Source: CAZQYB01 sp964582985 (GTDB lineage: Bacteria; Planctomycetota; Phycisphaerae; Sedimentisphaerales; Anaerobacaceae). Taken from it: a DNA stretch of 52,145 nucleotides. Each line of letters starts with the position of its first letter. The first letter of the stretch is position 1. This document shows positions 42,978 through 50,669 of the stretch, in pieces. The translations under genes and the position numbers were made by a program. Location of the stretch: assembly GCA_964582985.1 (NCBI GenBank), contig CAZOUM010000013.1, positions 1-52,145 on the forward strand, read 5' to 3'. The notes under the pieces were generated by a model. It saw only the letters and a list, made by a program, of their open reading frames with translations, was not told the DNA's origin and ran no database searches.

Positions 42978-44192
42978 TTATGCTTTTATGCTCTTGTGTT
43001 CTTGTGCCCTCTGTTCGACCTCTCTTCTCGCCCAGGCATCCGCATCGAGCAATTCCTCCAGCGACACGGTCGTTTGAGCGTTATGTTTATTCAAACAGTG
43101 CTCAATAAGTTGAATTATACTAACAAATTTGATTCCACCTGCCAAGAACTCTTGCACCGCCGCTTCGTTCGCCGCGTTGAAAACAGCGGCGGCAGTCCCA
43201 CCCGTTCGCGCAACTTCAAAGCCTAATGACAGTGCGCGAAACGTCTCCAGGTTCGGCTTCTCAAACGTAAGCTTTCCTACCTCCTCCAGCCGCAGACGCT
43301 TGCCAATCCCGGCGACGCGACAAGGATACGTCAAAGCATACTGTATCGGAATACACATATTCGGCTCACCGAGCTGCGCTACTACCGACCCGTCCACAAA
43401 CTCAACAAGCGAATGGACTATCGACTCAGGATGGACCAGAACCTCTATTTTTTCAACCGGCATATCAAAGAGCCAGTGCGCCTCGATAACTTCAAGCGCC
43501 TTGTTCATCATAGTCGCCGAGTCAACAGTAATCTTCGGCCCCATATCCCAGACCGGATGTGCGAGCGCCTCCTCAAGTGTCACATTCTCAAGGTCGGCGG
43601 TCGTGGCCTTCCTGAACGGCCCCGCGGAAGTCGTCAGAATGATTTTGCTGACCTCATCGCGGGAGCCCGCCTGCATCGCCTGAAAAATTGCTGAATGTTC
43701 GCTGTCCACCGGCAGAATAATACCGCCGTTTTTTTTAACGGTCTGCGTCAGCAGTTCACCTGCAACAACAAGCGGCTCTTTGTTCGCAATAGCAAGCGTC
43801 TTGCCTTTCCTCGCGGCCGCAAGTACCGCAGGCAGACCCGCCGCACCGACAACTGCGGTAAGAACAATATCAACATCATCAAGCTGCGCAATCTCTATCA
43901 AGCTGTCCGGGCCGGCTAAAACCTCAACATCTAAATCACCGACCAGCTCGCGAAGCCGTGCCGCATAATCGGCATTTGTAATCGCGACAAATCTCGGCTT
44001 ATACCGCCTCGCCTGCTCAGCTAACAAATCAACACTGCTGTGCCCACTGAGCGCAATAATCTCGTATTGCGTTTTTTTCTTTACGAGCGACGAGCGACGA
44101 GCGACGAGCGACGAATTAAGCGCATCAATTACTCTCAGCGCGTTCTTGCCTATCGAGCCGGTCGAACCTAAAATGACAATTCGTTTAGCCAT
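42978..44192 (-). CDS. dxr: 1-deoxy-D-xylulose 5-phosphate reductoisomerase
   Basis: Dxr converts DXP to MEP with NADPH, the committed step of the isoprenoid pathway. Motifs: VILGSTGSIGKNALRVID (NADPH-binding), ALANKEPLVVAGE-type motif (here AIANKEPLVVAGE), PVDSEHSAIFQ (metal ligands), TSAGPFR, HPVWDMGPKITVDSATMMNK and EVLVHPESIVHS. All catalytic residues appear intact. A heptamer repeat encodes an insertion SSLVARRSSLV just after the first helix. A second low-complexity run makes the C terminus (QEHKSIKA). I chose ATG 44192, directly before KRIVILGSTG; AGGAGG lies 12 bases upstream. It is adjacent to rseP. Confidence 0.93.
   Translation of the reverse strand: MAKRIVILGSTGSIGKNALRVIDALNSSLVARRSSLVKKKTQYEIIALSGHSSVDLLAEQARRYKPRFVAITNADYAARLRELVGDLDVEVLAGPDSLIEIAQLDDVDIVLTAVVGAAGLPAVLAAARKGKTLAIANKEPLVVAGELLTQTVKKNGGIILPVDSEHSAIFQAMQAGSRDEVSKIILTTSAGPFRKATTADLENVTLEEALAHPVWDMGPKITVDSATMMNKALEVIEAHWLFDMPVEKIEVLVHPESIVHSLVEFVDGSVVAQLGEPNMCIPIQYALTYPCRVAGIGKRLRLEEVGKLTFEKPNLETFRALSLGFEVARTGGTAAAVFNAANEAAVQEFLAGGIKFVSIIQLIEHCLNKHNAQTTVSLEELLDADAWARREVEQRAQEHKSIKA
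44083..44114. repeat. Heptamer tandem repeat (ACGAGCG) inside dxr
   Basis: Four and a half exact copies of the 7-base unit ACGAGCG. In the dxr frame it is read as SSLVARRSSLV, inserted between the first helix and the YEIIALSGHSS strand of the NADPH-binding domain, a position where length variation is tolerated. Exact copies indicate recent expansion. Confidence 0.9.
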
Positions 44193-44269
44193 AAATTCCG
44201 GCACCCTCCTCGGCTAAGCTGAACACAAACACCTCAAAGCCAAATCAATACCATCTTTTTATCGGCTGT

Positions 44270-44845
44270 TCAACCACTGTCCCTTGCGGACTTTTCGCCA
44301 AGATGAATCAGCAAGCTGACCTCGCTGGTCGTGACTACTATCTTGAACACAACCGCGCACATTGCGGGTACTACATAGAAACCCAGTATGGTGTTCAACG
44401 GCCACGGAACAAAGCCGGGAATTCCAAGCTTGGCGCCTTCGGCAACACTCAAAATAGGCCTTGAAAACGACAAAAGCACAGGGACGATGGCAAAAGAAGC
44501 CGCCGGCAAACTTGTGTACAGCGACAGGAAGAAAGATTGTTTGAGGACCTCACGTGCCGGCCCGCGCCCCCGAAGCCACAAGCCGAAAATAATACCCCAC
44601 ACAAAGGCCATACCCATACTGAACACCGGTATCCCCATACCCATCACTATCGCAGCACATTCAACAAAATACACGCCGATAAGCAGTACAAAATAGCGAA
44701 GGAATGTTGTCCGCTCGCCGTAAGCTTTGCGCAGCACACCGGCGAGAGGAACAGCGCAACCAAACCCGCCGACCAGATTCACTGCGACTAAAATGTATTC
44801 AGGAAGTTCCATTCGCTTCACAACGACTAAAATATGCTCAAGCAT
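44270..44845 (-). CDS. Unknown six-segment membrane protein
   Basis: A 191-residue protein with about five or six membrane segments and no family I recognise. The middle has GMAFVWGIIFGLWLRGRGP and the C terminus ends in a cytoplasmic LGEKSARDSG. The segment RPILSVAEGAK (encoded at 44433-44460) reads like a translated interspersed repeat that has entered the gene in frame. Position upstream of dxr and on the same strand suggests a loose operon. No convincing ribosome site precedes ATG 44845; ATG 44812 is an alternative. Function unknown. Confidence 0.55.
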   Translation of the reverse strand: MLEHILVVVKRMELPEYILVAVNLVGGFGCAVPLAGVLRKAYGERTTFLRYFVLLIGVYFVECAAIVMGMGIPVFSMGMAFVWGIIFGLWLRGRGPAREVLKQSFFLSLYTSLPAASFAIVPVLLSFSRPILSVAEGAKLGIPGFVPWPLNTILGFYVVPAMCAVVFKIVVTTSEVSLLIHLGEKSARDSG

Positions 44846-44935
44846 GTGCGTGTATTATGCCCTTCTGACCGATGCTAAATGACGGCTCGCCTTTACTTTA
44901 CGATAATGAACACAAACCTTTATGCTACGATACCA

Positions 44936-45250
44936 CCCCCAAACTGTCAAGCCAGCAGTCCCAAAACCGCTTGATTCACTTGCCCCCACTCTTGTTTTCG
45001 CAAAGAAAACGTGGGGGACGATCCCTTGCCCCGTTAGAGGCCTTTTCTCCGCTCTCTAATGGGGTTCCCACCCACCGTCATCCTGAGCGGAGCGAAGCGG
45101 AGTCGAAGGATCTGGCCCTCGAATATAATTTACCTTCCGCTCTTGCCCCGATTTTTGCATTTTGCTATGTATTTTTGCTTTTTTATTTTTAATATTTGAT
45201 TTTCCCTCCAATACCGACCATAATAAAACCCGCGATAAGCGGGAATTGAC
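44936..45250. repeat. Long intergenic repeat, copy A
   Basis: Shares several blocks in order with 48637-48906: CCCCCAAACTGTCAAGCC (44936-44953), a TTGCCCC...TCTAATGGGG block (about 45027-45064), ATTTTGCTATGTATTTTTGC (about 45160-45180), ATATTTGATTTTCCCTCCA and the hairpin CCCGC-GATAA-GCGGG followed by AATTGAC. It also contains a common scattered word (CATCCTGAGCGGAGCGAAGC and following, 45079-45113). It fills the 460-base gap between the membrane protein gene and katA; no gene is seen in it. Confidence 0.85.
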
Positions 45251-45305
45251 ACCATTGACCTGACCGTGATGACTGCAATTCATTACAAAAGAAAGGGGGT
45301 TAGCA

Positions 45306-46844
45306 ATGAAAGAAGAAAAAAAACAAAAAGGGAAAAAGCGGCTAACTACAGCTTTTGGAATCCCTGTGGCTGACGACCAGAACAGCCTAACGGCCGGCGA
45401 ACGGGGACCTGTACTAATGCAGGACGTTCACTTGCTGGAGAAGTTGGGCCACTTCGACCGTGAGCGGATTCCAGAACGAGTCGTCCATGCAAAAGGAGCT
45501 GGAGCGCACGGCTATTTCGAGGTTACTGCCGACGTAACCAAGTACACCAAAGCCAAATTTCTCTCCAAAGTCGGCAAGCGTACCGAAGTCTTCGCTCGCT
45601 TTTCCACCGTTGGCGGTGAAAGGGGTTCTGCCGATGCTGCACGAGATCCACGCGGCTTTGCAGTCAAATTCTACACTGAAGAAGGAAATTATGACTTTGT
45701 TGGCAACAACACACCGGTATTTTTCATCCGCGACCCATTGAAGTTCGCCGACTTCATCCACACCCAGAAACGGAACCCTGCGACCAACCTCCCTGACCCG
45801 GATATGTTTTGGGACTTCCTGTCACTTACACCCGAATCCATTCATCAAGTTACAATTCTTTTCTCCGACAGGGGAACACCGGCCACCTATCGCAACATGA
45901 ACGGATATAGCAGCCACACCTTCAAGTGGTACAATGATAAGGGCGAGTATTTCTGGGTGCAGTACCATTTCAAAACGGACCACGGTATCAAGAATCTGAC
46001 TGGAGCCGAATCGAAGCGGCTCTGCGCCGAAGACCCGGACCACGCCACCCGCGACCTGTACGAGGCCATCGAGCGCGGCGACTATCCTTCCTGGACGCTT
46101 CAGATGCAGATTCTCACACCGGACAAGGCAAAGGATTTCCCCTGGGACATCTTCGACATCACCAAAGTCTGGCCGCATGCAGAGGTCCCGCCCATCAAAG
46201 TTGGAAAGCTCGTTCTAAACCGCAACCCGGTCAACTATTTTGCAGAAGTGGAACAGGCGGCCTTCTGCCCGGGAAACGTGGTGCCAGGCATCACCATTTC
46301 ACCCGACAAGATGCTGCAAGCAAGAGTCTTCTCCTACCATGATACGCACCTTCACAGACTGGGACCGAATTATCACCTGATTCCAATCAATGCGCCAAAG
46401 CACGCTCCTGAAACCAGTTACCAGCGAGACGGCTTCATGCGAGTCGACGACAACGCAGGTGCCGGACCCAACTACTGGCCCAATACCTTCGGCGGACCGC
46501 CGCCCGACCCGACGACAGCTGAGCCTGCCTTTGAGATTTCCGGCAAAGCAGCTCGACACCCCTTCGCCCATCCAAACGACGACTTTGTCCAGGCTGGTAC
46601 ACTCTACAGCAAGGTCATGTCAGACCAGGACCGAGATAATCTCATCGGCAACATAGTCGACCACTTGGGCAACGCACAAAAGCGAATCCAGCTGCGCCAG
46701 ACCGCCTTGTTCTTTAAGGCAGACCAGGAGTATGGCCGTCGCGTAGCCGAAGGCATAGGACTGGATGTCAACGAAGTCAAACGCTTGGCGCAGATGTCTG
46801 ACCAGCAGCGCGCAAAGACCACCGAACAGGGAACTTACTCATAA
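45306..46844 (+). CDS. katA: Haem catalase (small-subunit, clade 3 type)
   Basis: A 512-residue catalase that dismutates hydrogen peroxide. Catalytic His61 (RVVHAKGAGAHG), Asn134 (FVGNNTPVFFIRD) and the proximal haem ligand Tyr344 (ARVFSYHDTHLHRLG) are all present, as are ARFSTVGGERGS and NRNPVNYF. There is no signal peptide, so it should be cytoplasmic. Start ATG 45306 has AAAGGGGG 7 bases upstream. It is the only + strand gene between 28.1 and 49.0 kb and appears monocistronic; the region before it is the intergenic repeat, so its promoter must lie at about 45210-45290. No PerR/OxyR site was recognised. Confidence 0.96.
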   Translation: MKEEKKQKGKKRLTTAFGIPVADDQNSLTAGERGPVLMQDVHLLEKLGHFDRERIPERVVHAKGAGAHGYFEVTADVTKYTKAKFLSKVGKRTEVFARFSTVGGERGSADAARDPRGFAVKFYTEEGNYDFVGNNTPVFFIRDPLKFADFIHTQKRNPATNLPDPDMFWDFLSLTPESIHQVTILFSDRGTPATYRNMNGYSSHTFKWYNDKGEYFWVQYHFKTDHGIKNLTGAESKRLCAEDPDHATRDLYEAIERGDYPSWTLQMQILTPDKAKDFPWDIFDITKVWPHAEVPPIKVGKLVLNRNPVNYFAEVEQAAFCPGNVVPGITISPDKMLQARVFSYHDTHLHRLGPNYHLIPINAPKHAPETSYQRDGFMRVDDNAGAGPNYWPNTFGGPPPDPTTAEPAFEISGKAARHPFAHPNDDFVQAGTLYSKVMSDQDRDNLIGNIVDHLGNAQKRIQLRQTALFFKADQEYGRRVAEGIGLDVNEVKRLAQMSDQQRAKTTEQGTYS

Positions 46845-47050
46845 CTTTTCAGACTTGATTTTAAATCTGTATCCAGGTAACTCGATATCGATTAGCGGCC
46901 AAACGCCGCCATATAACCGGTGCCTGAACTCGGACCCGCTCCACCCGTCCCCCTGACCCGACTCAAGGTTCTAGTCTTTCAAGAGACTGGTCATACCCCG
47001 CTTCGCCACAGATAGACAACTGCCTGCTCATAATCTTTGCCACTCGCTGT

Positions 47051-48595
47051 TCACCATATCGGTCTCATCTGCCACACGTCAAGTGACCTGACCCTAACGG
47101 CTCCGCCCTCGGCGAACAGCTCAATACCAAGGTCTTTTTCGCCCGGATAGATTACCTTTGCCACCGCTCGCCGGCCGTCATTTACAAACACTTCCATCAC
47201 CGACTTATCCAGGAAAACCTGAAGCGTCAAAGCCTTTTCGTCACCTGCCGGCCCCAGAGCAACCTTCACGCCGGCAACGTCAAGGGTCGCTCCATCGCAG
47301 CTTATCACCACGCCGCGATTGCCATCTTCGCTGCGCCTGACCTTAAGGCCGACGACTTCGGCGTCGATGAGCTCGAACTCAACGATAATCTCAAGCGTAT
47401 CTCCCCGTACCTCTTCAAGAACTAAGCCGGCATTGTTCAAAACCACAGTCTCGGCCGCGATGTGCTTATGCCGAAGCTTCCGCAGCTCCTTGACAGGCCT
47501 TTGCCGCAGCAGCCCATCCGAATCCAACGATAGGACACGCGGCAGGGCCAGGCACCCGTTCCACCCGCGGCCATCCTTAAATCCGCTTATCCAGCCGTAC
47601 ATGATGCATCGGTCTTTTTCATCAAAGAAAACGTGTGCCGACGAAAAACCACGGTCGCTGGAAACACCTTCGCATTTATTCTGTCCGTAATTATGAGTCA
47701 GAATCCCCGCCCTTTCCGGCCGGAAGCTCAATGTGTCCACATCAAAGCTCCCCACCCAGTACCTCACCGGTCCGCTCGGATGCACCATCAGTACCCATCT
47801 GCCTTCCAGCTCAAAGAACATTGGCACTTCCACATTCTTCAGCTCGCTCTTGGGCGCCTTATACAGCAGTCCCCGGTACTGCCACCGGGCGAAACCATCG
47901 TCCTCACTCTCGTATATTGGCACGGCCCGGTCCCGGCCCACGGAGTCCGCCCCAGCGACCATGAAAGTCCTTCCGGCATGCTCGAAAACATACGGGTCAC
48001 CGCCGCCGCCGAAGCTCGGCCCGCCGTGGATGGCAGGATGCAAAATCGGATTGTCCGGATGCCTCCTCCACGTAATCATTTCATCGTCGCCCAGGGCCGC
48101 CCGCTGGTCACGCGGCCCCTTATAGTTTGGAACGTGCGTGTAAAAAATCATCGGCACGCCTTTCTTATTGATTGTCACACAGCCCGAATTGCACCGCAGC
48201 TCATCTTCAGCCGGCACCAGAGCAATCGGCAGGTGTTCCCAGTGCACCAGGTCTCTGCTGCGGGCGTGTCCCCAGTGAATATTGGCCCAGTGGTCGGCAT
48301 AAGGATTGAGCTGGTAGAACAGGTGGTAATAGCCCTTATACCGAATGCCCCCGCACGGGTCATTCATCCATTGGGCTATCGGCCGAAAATGGTAAACCGG
48401 CCGCGTCCGGTCCGCCGCCACCCTGACGCCGGCCGCACGCAGCGACTCAGCCGCCTTCGCCAGCGCCGGGTCGCAGCTCTCAGCCCGCCGACAACCAGGC
48501 GAACCAGACGACACCACCGCCATCAGCAGAACAAGCCCTCCCAAAGCTCGCAAACATAATGTCACCAACATAAGCAATGACGTTCTCAATTTCAT
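47051..48595 (-). CDS. Secreted GH32-type beta-fructosidase
   Basis: A signal peptide (about residues 8-35, possibly lipidated at Cys35 after GSPG) precedes a five-bladed propeller of glycoside hydrolase family 32 and a C-terminal beta sandwich. The nucleophile motif is WMNDPCGG (Asp79; usual WMNDPNG), the transition-state motif is GGDPYVF (Asp200; usual RDP, so Arg is replaced by Gly) and the acid/base is in EVPMFF (Glu256; usual ECP). HFRPIAQW, FYQLNPYA and HWGHARSRDLVHWEHLP are well conserved. It would cleave fructans, sucrose or related glycans outside the cytoplasm. The ATG has GAGGAG 9 bases upstream. The altered RDP and ECP motifs could change specificity. Confidence 0.88.
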   Translation of the reverse strand: MKLRTSLLMLVTLCLRALGGLVLLMAVVSSGSPGCRRAESCDPALAKAAESLRAAGVRVAADRTRPVYHFRPIAQWMNDPCGGIRYKGYYHLFYQLNPYADHWANIHWGHARSRDLVHWEHLPIALVPAEDELRCNSGCVTINKKGVPMIFYTHVPNYKGPRDQRAALGDDEMITWRRHPDNPILHPAIHGGPSFGGGGDPYVFEHAGRTFMVAGADSVGRDRAVPIYESEDDGFARWQYRGLLYKAPKSELKNVEVPMFFELEGRWVLMVHPSGPVRYWVGSFDVDTLSFRPERAGILTHNYGQNKCEGVSSDRGFSSAHVFFDEKDRCIMYGWISGFKDGRGWNGCLALPRVLSLDSDGLLRQRPVKELRKLRHKHIAAETVVLNNAGLVLEEVRGDTLEIIVEFELIDAEVVGLKVRRSEDGNRGVVISCDGATLDVAGVKVALGPAGDEKALTLQVFLDKSVMEVFVNDGRRAVAKVIYPGEKDLGIELFAEGGAVRVRSLDVWQMRPIW

Positions 48596-48636
48596 AACCG
48601 TAATCTCCTCTTCGCCGGCCGACTGCTAATGCCCCG

Positions 48637-48906
48637 CCCCCAAACTGTCAAGCCGGGTCATTTCGAGCTTGCTTGCCCCTACCTGATTGGGGGGCCGAGA
48701 AATCTATTAGAAACACCGTCGCGAAGCGACATCCACATCGTTTAGCCTCCAGCTTGCCCCATGATTTCGTGCGGGGGGCTCCGCTGGGGGTTCTCTCTAA
48801 TGGGGCCCATTTTTACATTTTGCTATGTATTTTTGCTCTTTGATTTTTAATATTTGATTTTCCCTCCAGTAACGGCCATAATAGCACCCGCATAAGCGGG
48901 ATTGAC
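48637..48906. repeat. Long intergenic repeat, copy B
   Basis: Second copy, same orientation as 44936-45250, 3.7 kb away. The blocks CCCCCAAACTGTCAAGCC (48637-48654), TTGCCCC...TCTAATGGGG (about 48754-48806), ATTTTGCTATGTATTTTTGC (about 48817-48836), ATATTTGATTTTCCCTCCA and the hairpin CCCGC-ATAA-GCGGG (about 48887-48900) are shared; the middle is diverged. Similarity stops at ATTGAC (48901-48906), two bases before the first TTAGCC junction of the cassette array. Confidence 0.85.
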
Positions 48907-49008
48907 TGTTAGCCCGCTTGGAGTGTGCGCGACCGTGTTGCATGAGAGCATATCAGCTTTCTTGCGCAAAACTGGATGACCCGTAGTTGAGAAAGAGAGG
49001 GAGTAGAT
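48907..49008 (+). promoter_or_regulatory. Left end of the cassette array and leader of the first cassette gene
   Basis: GTTAGCC at 48908-48914 fits the cassette junction pattern (G then TTRRRY-like) and marks where similarity to the intergenic repeat ends. The following 95 bases are the 5' region of the first cassette ORF, ending with a strong AGGGAG ribosome site at about 48998-49003. No attI or integrase is visible to the left. Confidence 0.45.
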
Positions 49009-49878
49009 TTGGCCAAGTCCAAACCCGTCGCAAAGAGGAGAAGCAAGAAGCGAGTTCCAGCTTGGGCGGTGGACCCATTTCACAGCTTTCTTCACGAAGC
49101 GGAACGCTTAGAACACGTTGTGCGCCTTTCCGCGCGCGGGATTGGCGTGCTCCAAGCCATGCCCAAGGTCGTCGAAGTGCTAATGGAAGTCGACAAGGAC
49201 GCGTCGGGGGAAGCCTCTCAGCGCCTTGAAAATGCGCGCACGGAGGCCAAACTAGCGAAGCGCGAGGTAGAGTCTGGATTTCCTGTCCTACATAGTTGGG
49301 CTGTCGTTGGGTTGTGGGCCCTGTTGGAAGCACTCATTCGAACGTTTGTAGCCGAATGGTTAAAGCATAAGCGTTCAGTTTGGCACAGTGAACATATTCA
49401 GCGCCTCAAGGTCAGGCTTGGCGAGTATGAAGCGATTCCGCCGAGTCAGAGACATCACTTCGTAGCTCAACTCCTTGAGAGGGACCTCGGTGCGGGCTTG
49501 AAGTATGGCGTTGCTCGGTTTGAAACTATCCTCGAACCATTTGGGCTGTCAGGCGACATACCGGAGATCGTGCGACGCACGATTTACGAACTGGCACAGG
49601 TGCGCAACCTCGCTGTGCATAGAGCATCCAAGGTTGACAGGCGGTTTCTCCAAGCATGTCCTTGGCTAGATGTCCGGGTTGGGGATCAGCTTCACGTGTC
49701 TGTGGGCTCGTTCAACAAGTACACCTGTGCTGCAATGGCTTACGTCACCTTACTCATCTGTCGGGTCAAAGAACACTTCGGCATAAACATGGCCAAGCAC
49801 AGAGCCTCGACGGAAGAATTTATTGACCGTCAGTTAGCTGATAAAACGTTGCGACGGCCGAGTACCCGTCGCCGGTGA
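49009..49878 (+). CDS. HEPN-motif protein of unknown function (first cassette)
   Basis: A 289-residue, mostly helical protein with a basic N terminus. The sequence ELAQVRNLAVHRASKV (about 194-209) contains R199-x4-H204, the RNase motif of HEPN domains, preceded by a helix (HSWAVVGLWALLEALIRTFV) typical of the first HEPN helix. HEPN proteins are frequent in toxin-antitoxin and antiviral systems; others are inactive. No antitoxin-like partner is encoded beside it. The start is TTG with AGGGAG five bases upstream. The last codons (LRRPSTRRR) and the TGA stop lie inside the following attC-like site, as often happens in integron cassettes. Function is inferred from the motif and context only. Confidence 0.65.
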   Translation: MAKSKPVAKRRSKKRVPAWAVDPFHSFLHEAERLEHVVRLSARGIGVLQAMPKVVEVLMEVDKDASGEASQRLENARTEAKLAKREVESGFPVLHSWAVVGLWALLEALIRTFVAEWLKHKRSVWHSEHIQRLKVRLGEYEAIPPSQRHHFVAQLLERDLGAGLKYGVARFETILEPFGLSGDIPEIVRRTIYELAQVRNLAVHRASKVDRRFLQACPWLDVRVGDQLHVSVGSFNKYTCAAMAYVTLLICRVKEHFGINMAKHRASTEEFIDRQLADKTLRRPSTRRR

Positions 49879-49893
49879 GCTTTTACGTTAGCT
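49836..49893 (+). repeat. attC-like site 1
   Basis: The right half GGTGAGC-TTTT-ACGTTAGCT ends in GTTAGCT (49887-49893), close to the attC R' consensus GTTRRRY. A central stem GCGACGG (49851-49857) / CCGTCGC (49866-49872) gives the imperfect palindrome, and outer AGCT words face each other. The left half is degenerate. The right half closely resembles that of site 3 (TGAGCTTTT then CGTTA). Confidence 0.55.
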
Positions 49894-49900
49894 AGAAAAT

Positions 49901-50593
49901 ATGAAAACAAATATACTTGACATTATATTTATTTTAAGCCTTATACTTTTATATTTCCTCCCTAGAAAATCAAGAAAACATAAGCTTTTTTGGATAATTC
50001 CACTAATTGTCCTTTTAGTTAACTTGGGAATACGCGTATACCTTATTCATGAAAAACACATAAACTCAGAAAGAATAGCCGCACTTGCCAAGAGGGTTAA
50101 CGTTATAAATTCGCTAGAAATTTATGTAGATTTAGATGAAATTACTGAAAACAGAGAACTAACTGAAAAAGAAACATCGGCAGGTATTCAAAGTGTTGTT
50201 GGCTTATTCACAAGTGATGGTACTCGTTTCAGATTTGTTACTGATTTTCAATTTTCTTATCAACAAATTTCTCAAAATATTCGAAGAGCAATGTTTATTT
50301 ATACCCCCGAAGAACCCACAAAGATTCTAGGAAGAAACATTGAATTCTTAGAAACAATGGGAAAATTTGCTTTCAATTATATTGATTTTATTGACCCAAT
50401 TGGGTTTAATAGAAATAATACCAATCATATGATTAGCATATCAATATTATTAAATGGGACAAAGGTAGTTTCTTTAGAAAACATTGGAATAACTGACGGG
50501 AAGTTGTATACTGGCCAATTGGTACATAATGTATCTGACGCATTTGAGAATATTTCGCAAAAATACCAAAAAGAAATAGAATCAAAAATCTGA
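49901..50593 (+). CDS. Unknown AT-rich two-TM protein (second cassette)
   Basis: A 230-residue protein that I do not recognise. Two N-terminal membrane segments (about 5-22 and 28-48) are followed by a soluble domain of about 180 residues, which would lie on one side of the membrane. The coding sequence is strikingly A+T-rich with third positions mostly A or T, unlike the genes on either side, so it comes from another genome background. It starts 22 bases after the stop of the HEPN-motif gene and within 10 bases of the attC-like junction; no strong ribosome site is visible. It ends just before the second attC-like site. Confidence 0.6.
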   Translation: MKTNILDIIFILSLILLYFLPRKSRKHKLFWIIPLIVLLVNLGIRVYLIHEKHINSERIAALAKRVNVINSLEIYVDLDEITENRELTEKETSAGIQSVVGLFTSDGTRFRFVTDFQFSYQQISQNIRRAMFIYTPEEPTKILGRNIEFLETMGKFAFNYIDFIDPIGFNRNNTNHMISISILLNGTKVVSLENIGITDGKLYTGQLVHNVSDAFENISQKYQKEIESKI

Positions 50594-50600
50594 AACATGA

Positions 50601-50654
50601 TCTGACAACTTAGTCCAGCGCCCTCCACCTAAGCGGCGCCGCTGACGCGTATCC
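50601..50654 (+). repeat. attC-like site 2
   Basis: Left arm TCTGACAAC (50601-50609, similar to the R'' RYYYAAC box) then GTCCAGCG (50613-50620); right arm CGCTGAC (50640-50646) then GCGTATCC. GTC-AGCG pairs with CGCTGAC leaving one unpaired C, the extrahelical-base feature of attC sites. The terminal GTT is degraded to GT. The TCCAGCG/CGCTGA arm pair is shared with site 3. Confidence 0.55.
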
Positions 50655-50669
50655 TTTCCTATAAAGCCA

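Noticed and set aside
48596..49008. Integron integrase or attI next to the cassettes
   Set aside because: No tyrosine recombinase frame on either strand in the window; the array is integrase-less here.
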